DNA of 64,000 nucleotides from NCBI GenBank assembly GCA_944470555.2, contig OX104130.1, positions 42,689,491-42,753,490 on the forward strand, written 5' to 3'. The notes beneath the pieces were generated by a model. The model saw only the letters and a list, made by a program, of their open reading frames with translations, was not told the origin of the DNA and made no database searches. The position numbers and the translations under genes are program-made. This document shows, piece by piece, positions 31,900 to 44,300 of this stretch. Origin of the DNA: Heterobilharzia americana. Its lineage: Eukaryota; Platyhelminthes; Trematoda; Strigeidida; Schistosomatidae. Position 1 is the stretch's first letter. Each line of letters starts with the position of its first letter.

Positions 31900-32960
31900 G
31901 CGATGGTCCCAAAGAAATCAGTGTGAGCTGGCAAATCTGCCTGGAACCAAAAAACTACTCCCCTCTCATGCTCCAATGTAACTGTAGATAATGGAGGTAG
32001 TTTTCTGCCATGTGTCACGTGCACCGAAACAAAAGCCAGTTATCTTCACTGCGGAATGACAAATGTTGGTGTCCTCCATGCACCCACAATTAAATATCGT
32101 GATGGTACTTTCCTTAATCTACAAGTGACCGACGGAAAACAAATTGTGAGCCCTGGACAGGACTATGGTTGTTACCAATGTAGGTAAACGCTGACCCATT
32201 CCTAGGAATTTCCTCCTATCTGATTTCTTGGCACTAATTGTTGCCAACAACGACTATTTCATAACATCGCAGTATCATCAGCTTGTGAAACCCCCCAGAC
32301 AGACCCGAGTTTAGCTTTATTTGAACGAATATGTCCGCCGACCCCTGCTAGTAAAGTGTGTTTAGTCGATTTTTTGAGATAAGATGGTCCGCATACGCCC
32401 TGGAAAGCATGACAGGTGGCGTTGGCCGTCACATCACAACCACAAAACCGCCTGTGGCATTCGAGACACATCACCCAGCCCCAGACAAATTACGGATGGT
32501 GAAGGTGGACTTTTCCGTTCGCCTAAACTTGGAATTTAATAACTAACCATTAAGCTCTTGTGCACTGCTGGTGCGTACAGTCCCGAGAAGCGGTGGCAAC
32601 AATCGGTTTCCAGCTATTGGCTACCGATGACTTAAGATCAAAACAAAGCCAGACTGCTACCTAACAGTCTGGAACCTTGAACATGATTGCCGCATTTTTC
32701 GAGATCGCCGTGGTCAAAGCCAACAACCAGATTCCAGTGGCATTGCAGCCTGTGAAGCTTTGCAGAACCATGGGATCCTACTTTGCTACATTCTACCTTT
32801 TTGGATTTCAGCAGGAGCTCTTTGCACTTCGAAATGCTGCATGACAATTCCAACGCTTTATGAATGACATCTTCCGTGGCTTTGATTTTGCCCGCGCTTG
32901 CATCGATGGCCTTTTTATGGCGACTGCTAATCAGGAAACTTAACTCAGACGCTTGAACTT
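31900..32960 (+). mobile_element. Decayed Gypsy-type LTR retrotransposon pol
   Basis: In broken plus-strand frames, about 32428-32510 reads HITTTKPP, then PDKLRMVKVDF, which matches the lead-in to the RT of Gypsy elements (H.I.TTGPP...L.PDKL..AK.EF). At 32845-32935 a second block reads FQRFMNDIFRGFDFARACID, then GLFMATANQE, matching the F.R.M...L.G......Y.DD...AS.....H block around the catalytic box. The box here is IDG, so one catalytic Asp is lost. The sequence between the blocks is frameshifted. Protease, RNase H and integrase could not be placed with confidence. Clearly dead. Confidence 0.65.
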
Positions 32961-35270
32961 CTTACAAAACACACTGAAAGCATGTTGTATGACAAATGAA
33001 GCTCAGAAGTGTCGAGCGGAAGCCAGAACGCTCACCCGCCTTGAGCATGCTGTTGGCCACCGAGAGAAAACACGGCAGGCATTCCAGACTAGCTGTAGCG
33101 AGCCAGCGCAAAGCACCCTTCTGTATTCAGTGGTCGTACAGCCTATCACGAGATGTTTTCCCCCGACTACGACACCCACACGAGGCCCCTAACCTATGGC
33201 CAAGTACAAAAAGAGTGCATCTGGGCAACGTGGCCAAATTTGTCGTCTTGAAATTCACGGAAGCTATCTTGAATCCAATCATACCCCTGCATCGTCACCA
33301 TTTTGAGTTCTACTTTCACCGCGTCTGAGTAGGCAGTCACAGCCAGTCTACTGCAACTGATATAAAGCCAGCCGCAGCCAGTGGCTTACGTTTTGCAAAA
33401 AGCTTCAAGTGTCAGGGATAAAGCCCAGACCATCTGGTGAGGAACTGTCAGTTATGTGCACCATGGTGGATGCTCTGTTGAGTGTCATCACTGCTCATTT
33501 TCACGGAACAAAACTGGTCCATTTTTCTCAGGGCTCAGCACCTGATTATTATCCCCTTGAAGTGATTCCCGACGACTTGGAACAAATCCAGTGGGTCGTA
33601 TATTTGATCACAACACTGGTGCTTTGATCGTATGTCAACTTAGCCTAACAAAAAATGAATCCAATTGGATGCCTGGGCATGAATCAAATTACATATTCGC
33701 TCCCGCTAAGTATGTACAACTTGCTTCTTCAAACACTGATAAGATTGAACACGACGTGAAACGGCCGGTTTAATGTGGGCGGTAATAGGCCCTACAACTT
33801 AGTAAATGCGAATACGAATGCTGACCAACCAAGTTAAAATGCTCGTTAGCTGCTCATGTTTACTTCTACATGTCTGAATAGTGATACTGAGTTTGTTTGA
33901 TGAGTGTGAGTACTATCATCAGTTTTTCAAGCTTCTAAAATGGTCAAACACGAAAAATGAATTCTCAACAATCCACCACTACCTCTGACCATTTCATAGT
34001 CACCCCGCTTCGAAAAAAAGCAAATAGCATTGCGCCCAAGAATCTGGAAGCGTAAAACATTGACATTATTCGCTGAAACGTTTCCTTAAAGCGAACTGGA
34101 TATCAGGGTGACGGAACCTGGTGGCATATAGGGAGGAAATCTGTGTTCAAAAACACCAAAATTCCAACGCGATATAGGCCTCAATTGTCGCTGCTTACCT
34201 TAACTGCAGTTCAAAAACTTCTCCCCTTTGAAATCACCACTAATAAAAAGTCAGTAGGCGGTTTAGCGTTAAATTGCAGATGGTTTCAGTTTGGTTCCAG
34301 CCAGAACTCAGGGTATTAGGGAAGAGATACAGGGAGTTGATGTTAGAAGAAGGTTGATGCCTTTGGGTGATTATTTAAATTATCTAAAAGTCAGCGAAAG
34401 AAGCTTGGTTGAAGCTCATCATCCGACTGCGTTGAATGGCAAAATTTTGTTACAGCCCAAAACGCCATGAGGTATTTCACAGTAATATGGAATCCTGGCG
34501 TCTTCGCATCGAAATGAAAACTGGACAAGTTGAAAACATGGGTTTGACAGAATTCCGGCAAGCTGTAATTTCGTATGATGAAAAAATCAGGCACCGTGGT
34601 AGAAAGCAATTTCGCTTGAACTTCTTTGTTTGATAAGCATCACTCAGTGTGCTGCACATCAAACCAACATTCAATCCAATAAAACAGCGGAGAATTACAT
34701 GTATACCAATGAACAGTAATAACTACAACCCCTTGTACAAGAAGTGGCTATCGTTCCTCCATGACATAATGGAAAACACCCAGGCTTTTGAAGCAACGGG
34801 TACGAGGTTACGGTTTCGGTGGGATCAACACGACTCACTGGGGTGCGGTTACATCGGGCCGCTGAATCCCAAATCAGAAGAAGAGAGTTTGTTCCCAATG
34901 TGCATGTTTTTTCAATTCAACTTTCTTTGCTACGACACGCATTGTTTGTTAAACACCCAAGAATATAGCTTACATGCTCTTATATATTTTAGGACCCTTA
35001 GATGTGTTTGCTTTGGTGTATAGGAAAGAGCATGTGCCGTTAGCATAGAGTGAAAGTCTATGAGAAAAGCTCCTCAACTTCATGGAAACCGTTTTATGAT
35101 AGGCCCCTTTTACTTATGTATAAGCATATATATAAGGCTTAGGAATTGTTTGTAGACTCTGCATGCCTGTTTCCTTGACTTGTTCAATTGATTGGGAGAT
35201 CAACAAGAGGCTTGCTATATTCTTGTACATTTTCGTGAAACCTACCTTAAGCTGATTGTATAATAATACT
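32961..35270. other. Unassigned, possibly more of the Gypsy remnant
   Basis: Several frames of 60-125 codons are open, but none shows a motif I can name. Confidence 0.35.
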
Positions 35271-35271
35271 A

Positions 35272-35640
35272 ATATTTCATGCAACATGGGTTACATGAAT
35301 GCAAAACACTTTACAGGTTTGATCATTTTGCCAATGAGAAATGACTATTGTGTACAATGTTAAGCTATGCATTAGATGCCGTTACTCATGGCATGTAAGA
35401 GGTGTGTTGAAGCGGGCTCAGTCTGAAATCAGAAATTATTCGGTTACTGATTGAATCTTCCAGTGTTCTTGAAGGCGGGGCAGACAGTACAGTCATGACC
35501 TTGGGGTGTGTGCCTTCATCATAAGGTGTCGATGGCAAGGTGCACACTGACAAATGCGATTTTTAGGATTCCATTTGAATGCAGGACTGGTTAGGTAAAC
35601 CTGAAAAGTAAGTAGCAAAGGCGAGCAGCAGGCGAAATTC
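35272..35640 (+). repeat. Dispersed repeat, copy B
   Basis: Partner of 26150-26580. It is shorter than copy A because of a gap in the middle. Confidence 0.5.
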
Positions 35641-35659
35641 AAAACGGAGGCACGAAAAC

Positions 35660-36385
35660 ACGCGGCAGTAGATCAACCATAATAAATCTTGGTGAGTTCT
35701 CTGTACCGACTACAAAACTTACCTGAAGAAGTAGTCAAAATCAACTGTTTAGAGGTACGCTTAGGTGGAAAAAGATGGGGGTGCATACGAAAGTGATGAA
35801 AATTAGTCTGAAGCCGAAGATGTCACTACAAAATAGAAAGATTAGAGGATTTTGGACCGGATATTCACTTGTTATAAACCTATGTACAAAAGTTTGATGA
35901 GGTTATAAACATTTAAAGGAAATTCATGGTTCTTTCTAAGATGGTAACCACCCTTTATCTAGTCACGGGGAGGAATGATCATGGTGTTGCCTGCTGAGTG
36001 TTACTATATCGGCGACACCAAAACAATGTGGTGGTGCGGAGTACTTACATGTAAGTACTGATAAAAAAGGGCAATATTAAATAGTGTTACATGCTATGAA
36101 AATCCACGGACAAGCACTTCATTAATCAGTCACGGGTAAAGAGATTATTTTGAGGGAAGAATTTTAGGAAATATGTGTTAATTTGTGAGATCAGTTAGGT
36201 TATGAAGAAATGCAGGTTACATTAGAGTAGCTGCATAGTTCACTGTTGCCAGTCATACCGCGCTGCTCTTCCCATTCACTCTTGGTCAGTTTTCTTTTCT
36301 AGAAATTAGATTTTAACTTAACTGATGCGTTTAGTTTTCGGCATCGTATAGTTTTTTCATTTCTGTTAGTCTTCCTTGAGTCCGG
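35660..36385. other. Unassigned sequence
   Basis: No gene or repeat I can support. Confidence 0.4.
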
Positions 36386-36389
36386 GCAC

Positions 36390-36830
36390 CAGTAGCACCA
36401 TTATGTATGATAATACCGTTTGTGATTTGGCCCTTGTACAAGCGACAAGGGAAAATTGAAGGAGTACAACGCCACTTTACACTAAGAACACTAGGAGCTG
36501 ACTGCAACCTAGACTACATCTCGAGATGCAACATTCTAGGACTAGAACCTCTCTTGAAGAGGCGACTTAGAATGAATTTCATACTTTAGTGTAAATTAAT
36601 TAGTAGGCAAGTGCACTCATGTGGCCCGAAAATTAAAATATTTGTAACATCTACTCACTATTTACGTAATCACAACCTATTAGCGGAAAATAAGTGTTGT
36701 AAGACCACATTGCAAAGAAACTTCTTCACCAATAAGTTCTCTCACAACAGGAATAGACCTGAGGAAATACGTACCACAGCACACTGTCTACCTCTCGTTC
36801 TGCACTTAATAAGCTCCTAACAGATGATCA
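36390..36830 (+). mobile_element. CR1-type LINE C-terminal fragment
   Basis: The frame reads KIEGVQRHFTLRTLGADC, then YISRCNILGLEPLLKRRLRM. It matches IENVQRKFT...LDYEGRCKKL..PLWLRRLK of the intact CR1-type ORF2 at 59120-62008. Only this C-terminal part is present. Confidence 0.75.
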
Positions 36831-38215
36831 GTCTGTCACTTGCCTAGGCACTATCTTTACGTTCTGGGCTGGTGAAAGCATACAAGACCTCTAAACGTAT
36901 GGGGTAAGGCTATCATAAATCTCAAGTACTTTACACCTCAATGGACTCGTAAAGGGTGTTTGACTACTAGTCCATCTAGTTGGGTTGTGCAGCACAAATA
37001 CACAACCAGTGTTCCCTTTAAGTTTACCAACGAAAACTGCCTATCCAATAACTCGTGTGAACTTCATAAAAGGGAAAAAGGGAGGTTCATTCTCATATGA
37101 ATAAACCAAAGTTTACATATAGCTCGAACCACTCTGATAAGACGATAACTTCTCTCCTCCCAGCTTGTTTTACGTGGTATTCCATTGTCCAGTTTCTCCC
37201 AGCACTTTCTTTTCTCCTCTCTCTTCACTATCAGCCTGACGAGAAAGTCCTGAGCATTAGTTTGATCAAAACGCATCAACTTACCGGAAATCCCACTTCC
37301 CACCTAATACTGGAAACTGATATTAGAGGCATCCAACTGGCTCACCTCGATTTTCCCGTTTCTTGAACAGATTAACAACCAACTCACCTCTCCACCGGTA
37401 TCCTAAATGCTACCACATACAAAACCCCAGGCACAATAACTGGTCTCAGATTTCTGGTCCGTGACAAATGCAGCGGAAGTCTGGATAAACAATCAAACTC
37501 GGCAGATCACTTTACCTAACGGCAACACATCCATAATAATGCTATGTGACAGATTTCTCTAGTACTTTGTCTTGTATCAATCCACCTAATGGAAGTCACT
37601 TACCAGCCAACGTATCTCCTTGACGATGCCGCACACTTTAATGTGAAGTCTATGAAGTTTTACACATGTGTGATGCCCACCACTGTTGAATGACGATTCT
37701 TCCACTCAACAAATGTTTTCAGTATTATAAGTCTGAATTACTGGAAAATGTAACACTTGAAGAGAGGGAAACGCCTGAACTTAGACATTCACCTGGATTA
37801 AGTGATTGCGTGGATACTTGCCTATCACTTAAATCGTTGAAGTAAGTTAACATTGATCAATAGAGCTACGAACATAAGAATTGCTGCTAGAACAGACGTT
37901 TATCCTATGAATCCCTGGGTTTGCAGACGGCTCAATCACATCGACTATCCATAGCGCAAACGCCGAATATTGCGCCGTTTGATGTGAAATACGAATTGTG
38001 GGTAGGAATGACTTAAACTGAAAACGATGCGTATGTACTGTAAAGTGATATTTTCCTGCCATTTTCATAACATTTAGATACTTGGTATCATTATAAAGTT
38101 TAATGTCCTCCCTCTGTATCATTCAATACTGCTAAAACCTTTTGTGTTTCTCTGCAATCATCAGTTTGATAAGGCCTGTAAACCGGCTTCCCTCATGTTA
38201 ACCTCATAACTTGAG
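36831..38215. other. Unassigned sequence with one dispersed repeat
   Basis: About 37985-38080 resembles 48235-48330 (both near GTATG.ACTGT.AAGTGATATTTT.CTG, then TTTTCATAAC). The rest shows nothing I can support. Confidence 0.4.
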
Positions 38216-38219
38216 AATA

Positions 38220-38520
38220 AAGATGTTTATTCCTTTATTTAACGAATCTTTGGATAGGAGGAATTTATTAAGTAATTGTTGAAATTGGCCGAGAGATTGA
38301 CATGCTCGTATGGGAGTGGAAAGTTTGTTCCACAGCATGTTGTATTGCGCTGTGAAGAACCTACACCGAAGTTTTGAGCGATACTTATTTATTGGGATGG
38401 TGTACTCATTATCTTGCAGATTATATGCCGGTGTTGAGTTAAAAATGAATATTTTAGTGAGGCTAGTTTTGTGAAATAGCCTAGCTTGTCTTCTGTAGTA
38501 TCATTATTTTTCCAGTAGAC
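38220..38520 (-). mobile_element. CR1-type LINE C-terminal fragment
   Basis: On the minus strand the frame reads YNLQDNEYTIPINKYRSKLR, then QYNMLWNKLSTPIRACQSLG, then FQQLLNKF. It parallels the end of the intact ORF2 (SLRNRECTVPVEKHRLKLR, then QYSKLWNKLPHFIRSC). Confidence 0.75.
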
Positions 38521-38539
38521 GCAGCTGAGCAGGTTCAGT

Positions 38540-41390
38540 GGTTGCTGCACAGGCTCGGTCATCCAGTGGATCCTCCCGGCGGTATCACCAGTCCTGCACA
38601 CCCACCGCTTACAGAAGCAAAGCTATCTACCCCTTGTGAAACAGCTACAGATTCCAGAGACTACGCTCGCACTGAGTCAAACACTATGCATGTGGATAGG
38701 TTTTCCACACTGAACACCTTAAACAAAAACGTTACTCCCTTCTCTCCTAACAAAAGTGATACTATTTCAGATCACCAGAAGGTCGATTTGCCACTGGGAT
38801 ATCCTAGTAACTCTACAACTACAATGTGACCAAGGTGTGGACATCACTTCGTAACGTTTCGACATCAGCTCATGCTCGATCAGGAAAAACCGAGGTGCCT
38901 TTTGGTCTGTTAATTGAATTGGAAAGCTTTTACAGTATTTCTCATCTCACTTGCTCATCGTCATCATGAGCGCGTGGTCTGTCCTTAGCAAACTGTCGGC
39001 TCTAAGAGGAAACACTCATATTTAAACTGCCCGTAGTAACCACCACTGAGTCTTGCCGTCACGAAAATTCGCCAGATGAAGAGATAAGTACTAATATGTA
39101 CACACAACTCCAGTACGACCGGGGCAAAAGGTAGGAGGTTGCCTGATATACTTACCAGACACTCACTGTTTTTCAGGTTGGAACATATGGTCTTTGATAG
39201 GATAAGTGACTCTATGGGTCACAATACATCACACGACAAGATGCTATCGACATCATGGCTCCGATGCACTTTGGTTGAATGTTGGTATTCCTAACTCTAT
39301 CTTGCATAATCACGGTTTGCATATGAAGAATGAAGGCAGTAGTGCGCTGGCTGGCTCATCCAGAGAGTGTGCTCTCCCGGCACTCCTTAGGAACCGGTCG
39401 AACTGTACAAGAGATGACATTCCTTCCCTCACTCATGACGCTTAACCTTGCAATAATCCAGCGGATATGTGTGAAACATTCGGTGATCCATTTGGAGCTG
39501 GTTGTCTGTCCTACAAAAGTTTCTTGTAATACTAACGGAGTCTACGCCATAAAAACCGTTCCTCTCCTCCACTCGAGCCTACAGATAAGGTTGAATTCAC
39601 ATATTCTAATAACAACCGGGCTATTAGAATGCTTAAATGCCGCAGTAGCTCTTACACAGACGGAATATCATCACATTTCACTAAATACGGTGGCGCTGGT
39701 ATTCCATTATTATTGCTCAAAATATTTTCTTCGTCTTAGGAATCTTTCACAAACCCTGATATAGGGAAAGTATTGTGGCATTTATTTCACAGTATTTTGT
39801 TGATGCGTTTAGCAACTCAACTGGACATTTGTTTAGCTGTGATTTCACATTTTTGTCAGCTCGTTGACCAATACGATATCTCGCTATATAGTTCGTGCTA
39901 TCTCCTGATATTCACACTGTCTGAAGAGGGTGGATAATAAATAGACGATGGCGTATCGGAACGCTTGCATAAATTTGAAGTCAGACATCAGAGATTGACA
40001 ACATTATTTACCCTAACCAGACATAAATCTAGTTCAGAAGTTTTAGATAGTTACCTTAGGCCAATTTATATTACGCCTCCAGTTTCTGGAACCGTGGGGA
40101 GATTCATTACCGAAACCGTTCTTCAGCGCATTCCTAGTAGCGGCATCATCACAATGAGTCGACATGGGTTTCCAAACTCGAAGTCATGGATAGCTTGCCA
40201 TCTCCACTTCCTTAACTTCTTAACTAGAACGCGTCACGATGCCAATTAGTCCTTGTACCTTATCTAGATATTTCAGAAGCATTTGGTATGGTTGATCACC
40301 TGCCATTAATTAGTAAACCAGAGTTTCTGGGAGCTGACTATTCACTATTGGGATGCATTAGGTCCTTCCTCAGCAACTGTACTCGACTGGTGAAGGGAGA
40401 CTCACACACTTCAGAACCTAGGCTAAAAACATCTGGTTTTGTTCAACGCCGTGTTTTGGCCCCCATTCTCTTTGCTTTGTACGTCAGTGACACTTGCAGC
40501 TACCTGGCAAACCATAAACCGTTCTTGTTTTATGGCAATATAGCGCTTTCATACGCACTCTGGCATTCTGGTTTACCTCACTTCCAAGCATCGGCACAGG
40601 AGTAGCTTGATATAGCATCCGCATGGTCTACTGCTTGGAAACTTCGGTTCAGCACAGACAGATAGGGATGAATATGTTTTGATGCCACATCCACGAGACG
40701 TCTGTTCCTAAAAGTGCACGTGATTTTCGGCCAAGATATTCATGTGACCCCACACTTTCTGAACAGGTTGCATCACACATTTTCAAACCTAGGACCCTGA
40801 CGGGTTGCTTAGCCTGCAACTTACACCCCACAAAGTCAAGCTACCGCTCGATAAAACTTGTGTACGTCCACCACTGAAATATTTTTCATTTGTATTGAGT
40901 GGTACCGGCGTTAAAAACAAAAACAAAATAGAGGGTTTCCAAAAGGATTTTGTGACTGGGTTACAACGGTACGATTGCATTCAAAACTACAACTTCAGAT
41001 GCAGAACCTTATGTCTAGAACCGCTTTGGATGAGACGACTTAAAAATTAACCTGACACTCTTCAGCATGCTTTAATTTGGGCATAACGGTTGTTACGATC
41101 TGCGCAACCACATCTACGCCGTCACAATGAACCCTTTTGGATCCCGCTTGTGCGCAGATTTCTTCATCACAAGATTTTTTCAGATTTGGAACAGAATCCC
41201 TGCTTAAGTGAAGGCGTTAAACCCTAAATTTGGATTTAGTTGGTTGCTGGTTAACTTCCCATCATCTAGGAACTTACCGAGTGGGCCTGCTGAGTGCACC
41301 ATGACATTTCATATTCTGGCCCCTCTTGACGTCCAATGAACTACCTGCCACACCTTCAATGACCTTTCATGCGACACATTTTGCCTTACC
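38540..41390 (+). mobile_element. Decayed CR1-type LINE
   Basis: The same family and order as 18840-25045. A low-complexity ORF1-like piece (38542-38829) is followed by endonuclease remnants (VVTTTESCRHENSPDEEIST near 39030-39090), RT remnants (SYLRPIYITPPVSGTVGRFI at about 40040, then SRHGFPNSKS), and a C-terminal block (KIEGFQKDFVTGLQRYDC, then RCRTLCLEPLWMRRLK, about 40925-41045). Stops and frameshifts are frequent. Its 3' end (TTACCCAACAT) meets the 3' tail of the next element at about 41390. Confidence 0.75.
39789..40001. mobile_element. Short insertion inside the CR1 remnant
   Basis: Aligning this LINE with the copy at 23560-23600 shows about 213 extra bases here. The host sequence CATTTATTTC at 39779-39788 is partly repeated as CATTATTTACC at 40002-40012, like a diverged target-site duplication. 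It has no coding capacity. The type is unknown. Confidence 0.5.
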
Positions 41391-41393
41391 CAA

Positions 41394-44300
41394 CATAAAT
41401 AAATGAATGTTTTACTCTGACATTGGCAAATTAACATGAGAGAAGCCAACTAACAGGGATCATCACGATGGTGTTTCCCAAAATATCTACAAGACTTTAT
41501 TAGTCCTGAATGGTACAGATGGAATGTCATTAAACTCTATCAAAAATGGCAAAAAATCCTGCAATTTATTAGACGGACAAGAAATTCCACCTCTCAGTGT
41601 ATGCAGAGTGTTAAAGTTTAGATAATAATGAATATTATCTTCATATAAAGGATTCAACATGAGGGATACCAGTTTACAAGCATCGTCAAATTCATAATCC
41701 TTGAAGGTTTGCGAAATGGTACTTAGGATTAAAAAGTTCACGTATCAAGTCATTAGCATGCATAAGCTTACTAAACTTTGCCAAAATAATGAGGCGGGCA
41801 TGGACTGTTATCCCACAACGCACAGATAGGTTCCACTATCAATATAAAAAGCGCACGGTGTTCGAATTTCGTGTTATAAACAACCAACCTTGTTAGTCCA
41901 TCCAAGGAGTTTGCTTCTTAGTAATATAACGGTCTATTTCTCTGAATGATCTTCAGGTTTTAGCCTTGCTACCCACAAAGGACTCATCTGTACGGTCTAG
42001 AGAATCAATAAAGCATCCAAAGCTATATAACCAAGGTGTTTGTCTGTATCAATGCATCTCCGGGTTGTCACGTTACGTTTAAAGGTAATATAAATCAATT
42101 ACATTAAAAATATTTGTTGTATTGGATTGATTCAGTCGTTGAAATGGTTGACAGTCCAAATGGCAGTGTTTATATATATAGGCTTCGGGTACTTTTTATA
42201 TTAGCGTAAGCAGCATCATTCAAGAAGTGTACTCGTTGTACATTAACTTTAATATGAAAAGATAGCTTGATACAGAGTACCAGAAAACATGTAGTGTAGA
42301 GCTACCGCAGGTAAGTCGCTTTCCGAGCCAATAGGTAAGTTGGTTGCTGGTTTAATCATCTGTTCAGAATGTCTCTGCTACTAATACTGTTGGGAAAGTT
42401 TAGTTGGTTCGTCACAGGTAAAGATTCGTGAAAATGGTCCAGAATTCACGAAAGGGTGGGGGCAGTCCAACAATTGTTGGCGTTCATGAGCAGGTATTAT
42501 CCCACAAAATAATTATGTTCAGACTGAATCTGGGCATGAAATGTAGACATGGAAGTGTTTCTGCAAATGGGGAAAGGAGGAAGGGGCACGAGCAGGTATA
42601 GAAAAAGAAATTACTACGCTATCCAATCCGGAAAGAGAAGTCCCTATCCTTTTTGACCTGTCCGAACTTTATGTACGTTTTCATGTATATATGTGAAGTC
42701 AGCTGCATGGTTTTTCCATTATAAGGTTCGTAAGATTTTCTATATTCAGGGTGCACCGTAGTGGCTTGGAGAGGAAAACAGAATTCAATAAGTTCATTAC
42801 ACTGAGAGGAGTCAGTACTCACATCCCTGCATGCAATCGTGAAGCCAAACCGGATGACTTTGATAACTCCGATTCATACATTTAGAGGTCTGAGTACGTT
42901 CACAGTGGATGGAATGACTCGACCATTATTACGTGCTGACGGCTCCTTCATGCTTCGTATTTGTGGATATAGTATGAATATCGAGAAATTTATAGATGTC
43001 CTCGAAAGGGAGGAATTCGTTGAGTAGAAGTTGAAAGTGTAACGGGGACACGCAAGAGCAGATAAAATGTGGGAGCTTACTCCATAACTTGCTGTACCTC
43101 ATCATAAAGGATCATGAACTAAGTTTAAGGCGGTGTTTTTTGACAGGTACAGTGCACTCACAACTGCGTAGGCTGTATTAGGGCATAGGCTCAAAAGCAG
43201 GAACACAACAGGTATGAGTGGTGCCACGCAAAAGGCAGAAAAATAGGTTAAGGTTGGGCTTAAGGCGTCTTAGCCAAAAAGGTCAATCTTCAGTCTCTTA
43301 CACCTTCCTTCATAATCCAGTTCTTCATGACCGCCTAGTACGTAGCGAGTACACTTTCTTTGAATATTCTCAATGTTTATCCTATCCGAAGCATACACAT
43401 TACTGAAGATGGTTGTGTGCTGGGCGGACCATTACTTTGAGTAAAAGTAGTCTAGCCCCAATGGTATGTAAGTGTTTAAGTAAAGGGCCAACCAGGCGCC
43501 TACTCTTAGATACAAGCAGCTGGGTATACTCTGTAAACGTCAAGTTCCGAGAATACCTAATATCTAAATCACATGCTGAGTTATATGATTGCAGCACAGA
43601 ATCGCTGAGGTGTAAACTAACGTTTGGATAGGATTTATTGAAAAACAGAGAATTCCGCATTTGCTAGAGTCAGGCGGAAGTTGCGATATCTAGCTCCAAG
43701 CTAACAAATACGTCAGGTCTTCTCAGACTCTACTATAAACACCGCCTAGTGATGAGTGGAGGAAGCCATATGCAATGTTTAAGTCGTCAGCAAAAAGGTG
43801 GGGCTTGCCAAGTTTCATTATGTTAAAATATCATATGTGTAAAGGGGGAAGAGTGAGGGCCCCAACACACCACCTTGAGTGACACCACTCAAAATAGGCT
43901 TTGGTAGGAAATAGGTGTGACCGAACTTTACTATTTGAGTACGCTGTCAAAGGAATGAGCCCGTTCCCAACAATAAAGGGTCACTAATTCCAAAAGATTC
44001 AAGCTTTAGGATTAAGTAATTATGAGGCACTTCATCAAATACCTTTTCGAAGTTTGAATATTGAGCAGTTATGAAAAGACCTTCATCTCATTTGCAGGTG
44101 ACTTCCTCAAAGTAACCCAGTCAGCGAGTACTGCATAGACAGCCCTTCAAGAATCCGTGCTGCATAGGGGAAGGTAGCTGATGAGCTACCGTATAATTGG
44201 TGACTTCTTGCACAACCACCCTCTCTATTACATGAGAGACTACAGATGTAATATTCATAAGACGATAGTTCTGAACATGACACTGGGCCAGATTTTTACG

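Noticed and set aside
39921..39964. CTGAAGA...GGAAC as a possible hammerhead in the 213-bp insertion
   Set aside because: No stem II can be drawn between the two strands, and the second strand is GGAAC rather than GAAAC.
42839..43027. 62-codon plus-strand frame
   Set aside because: It is the antisense of the C-terminus of the decayed CR1 ORF2.
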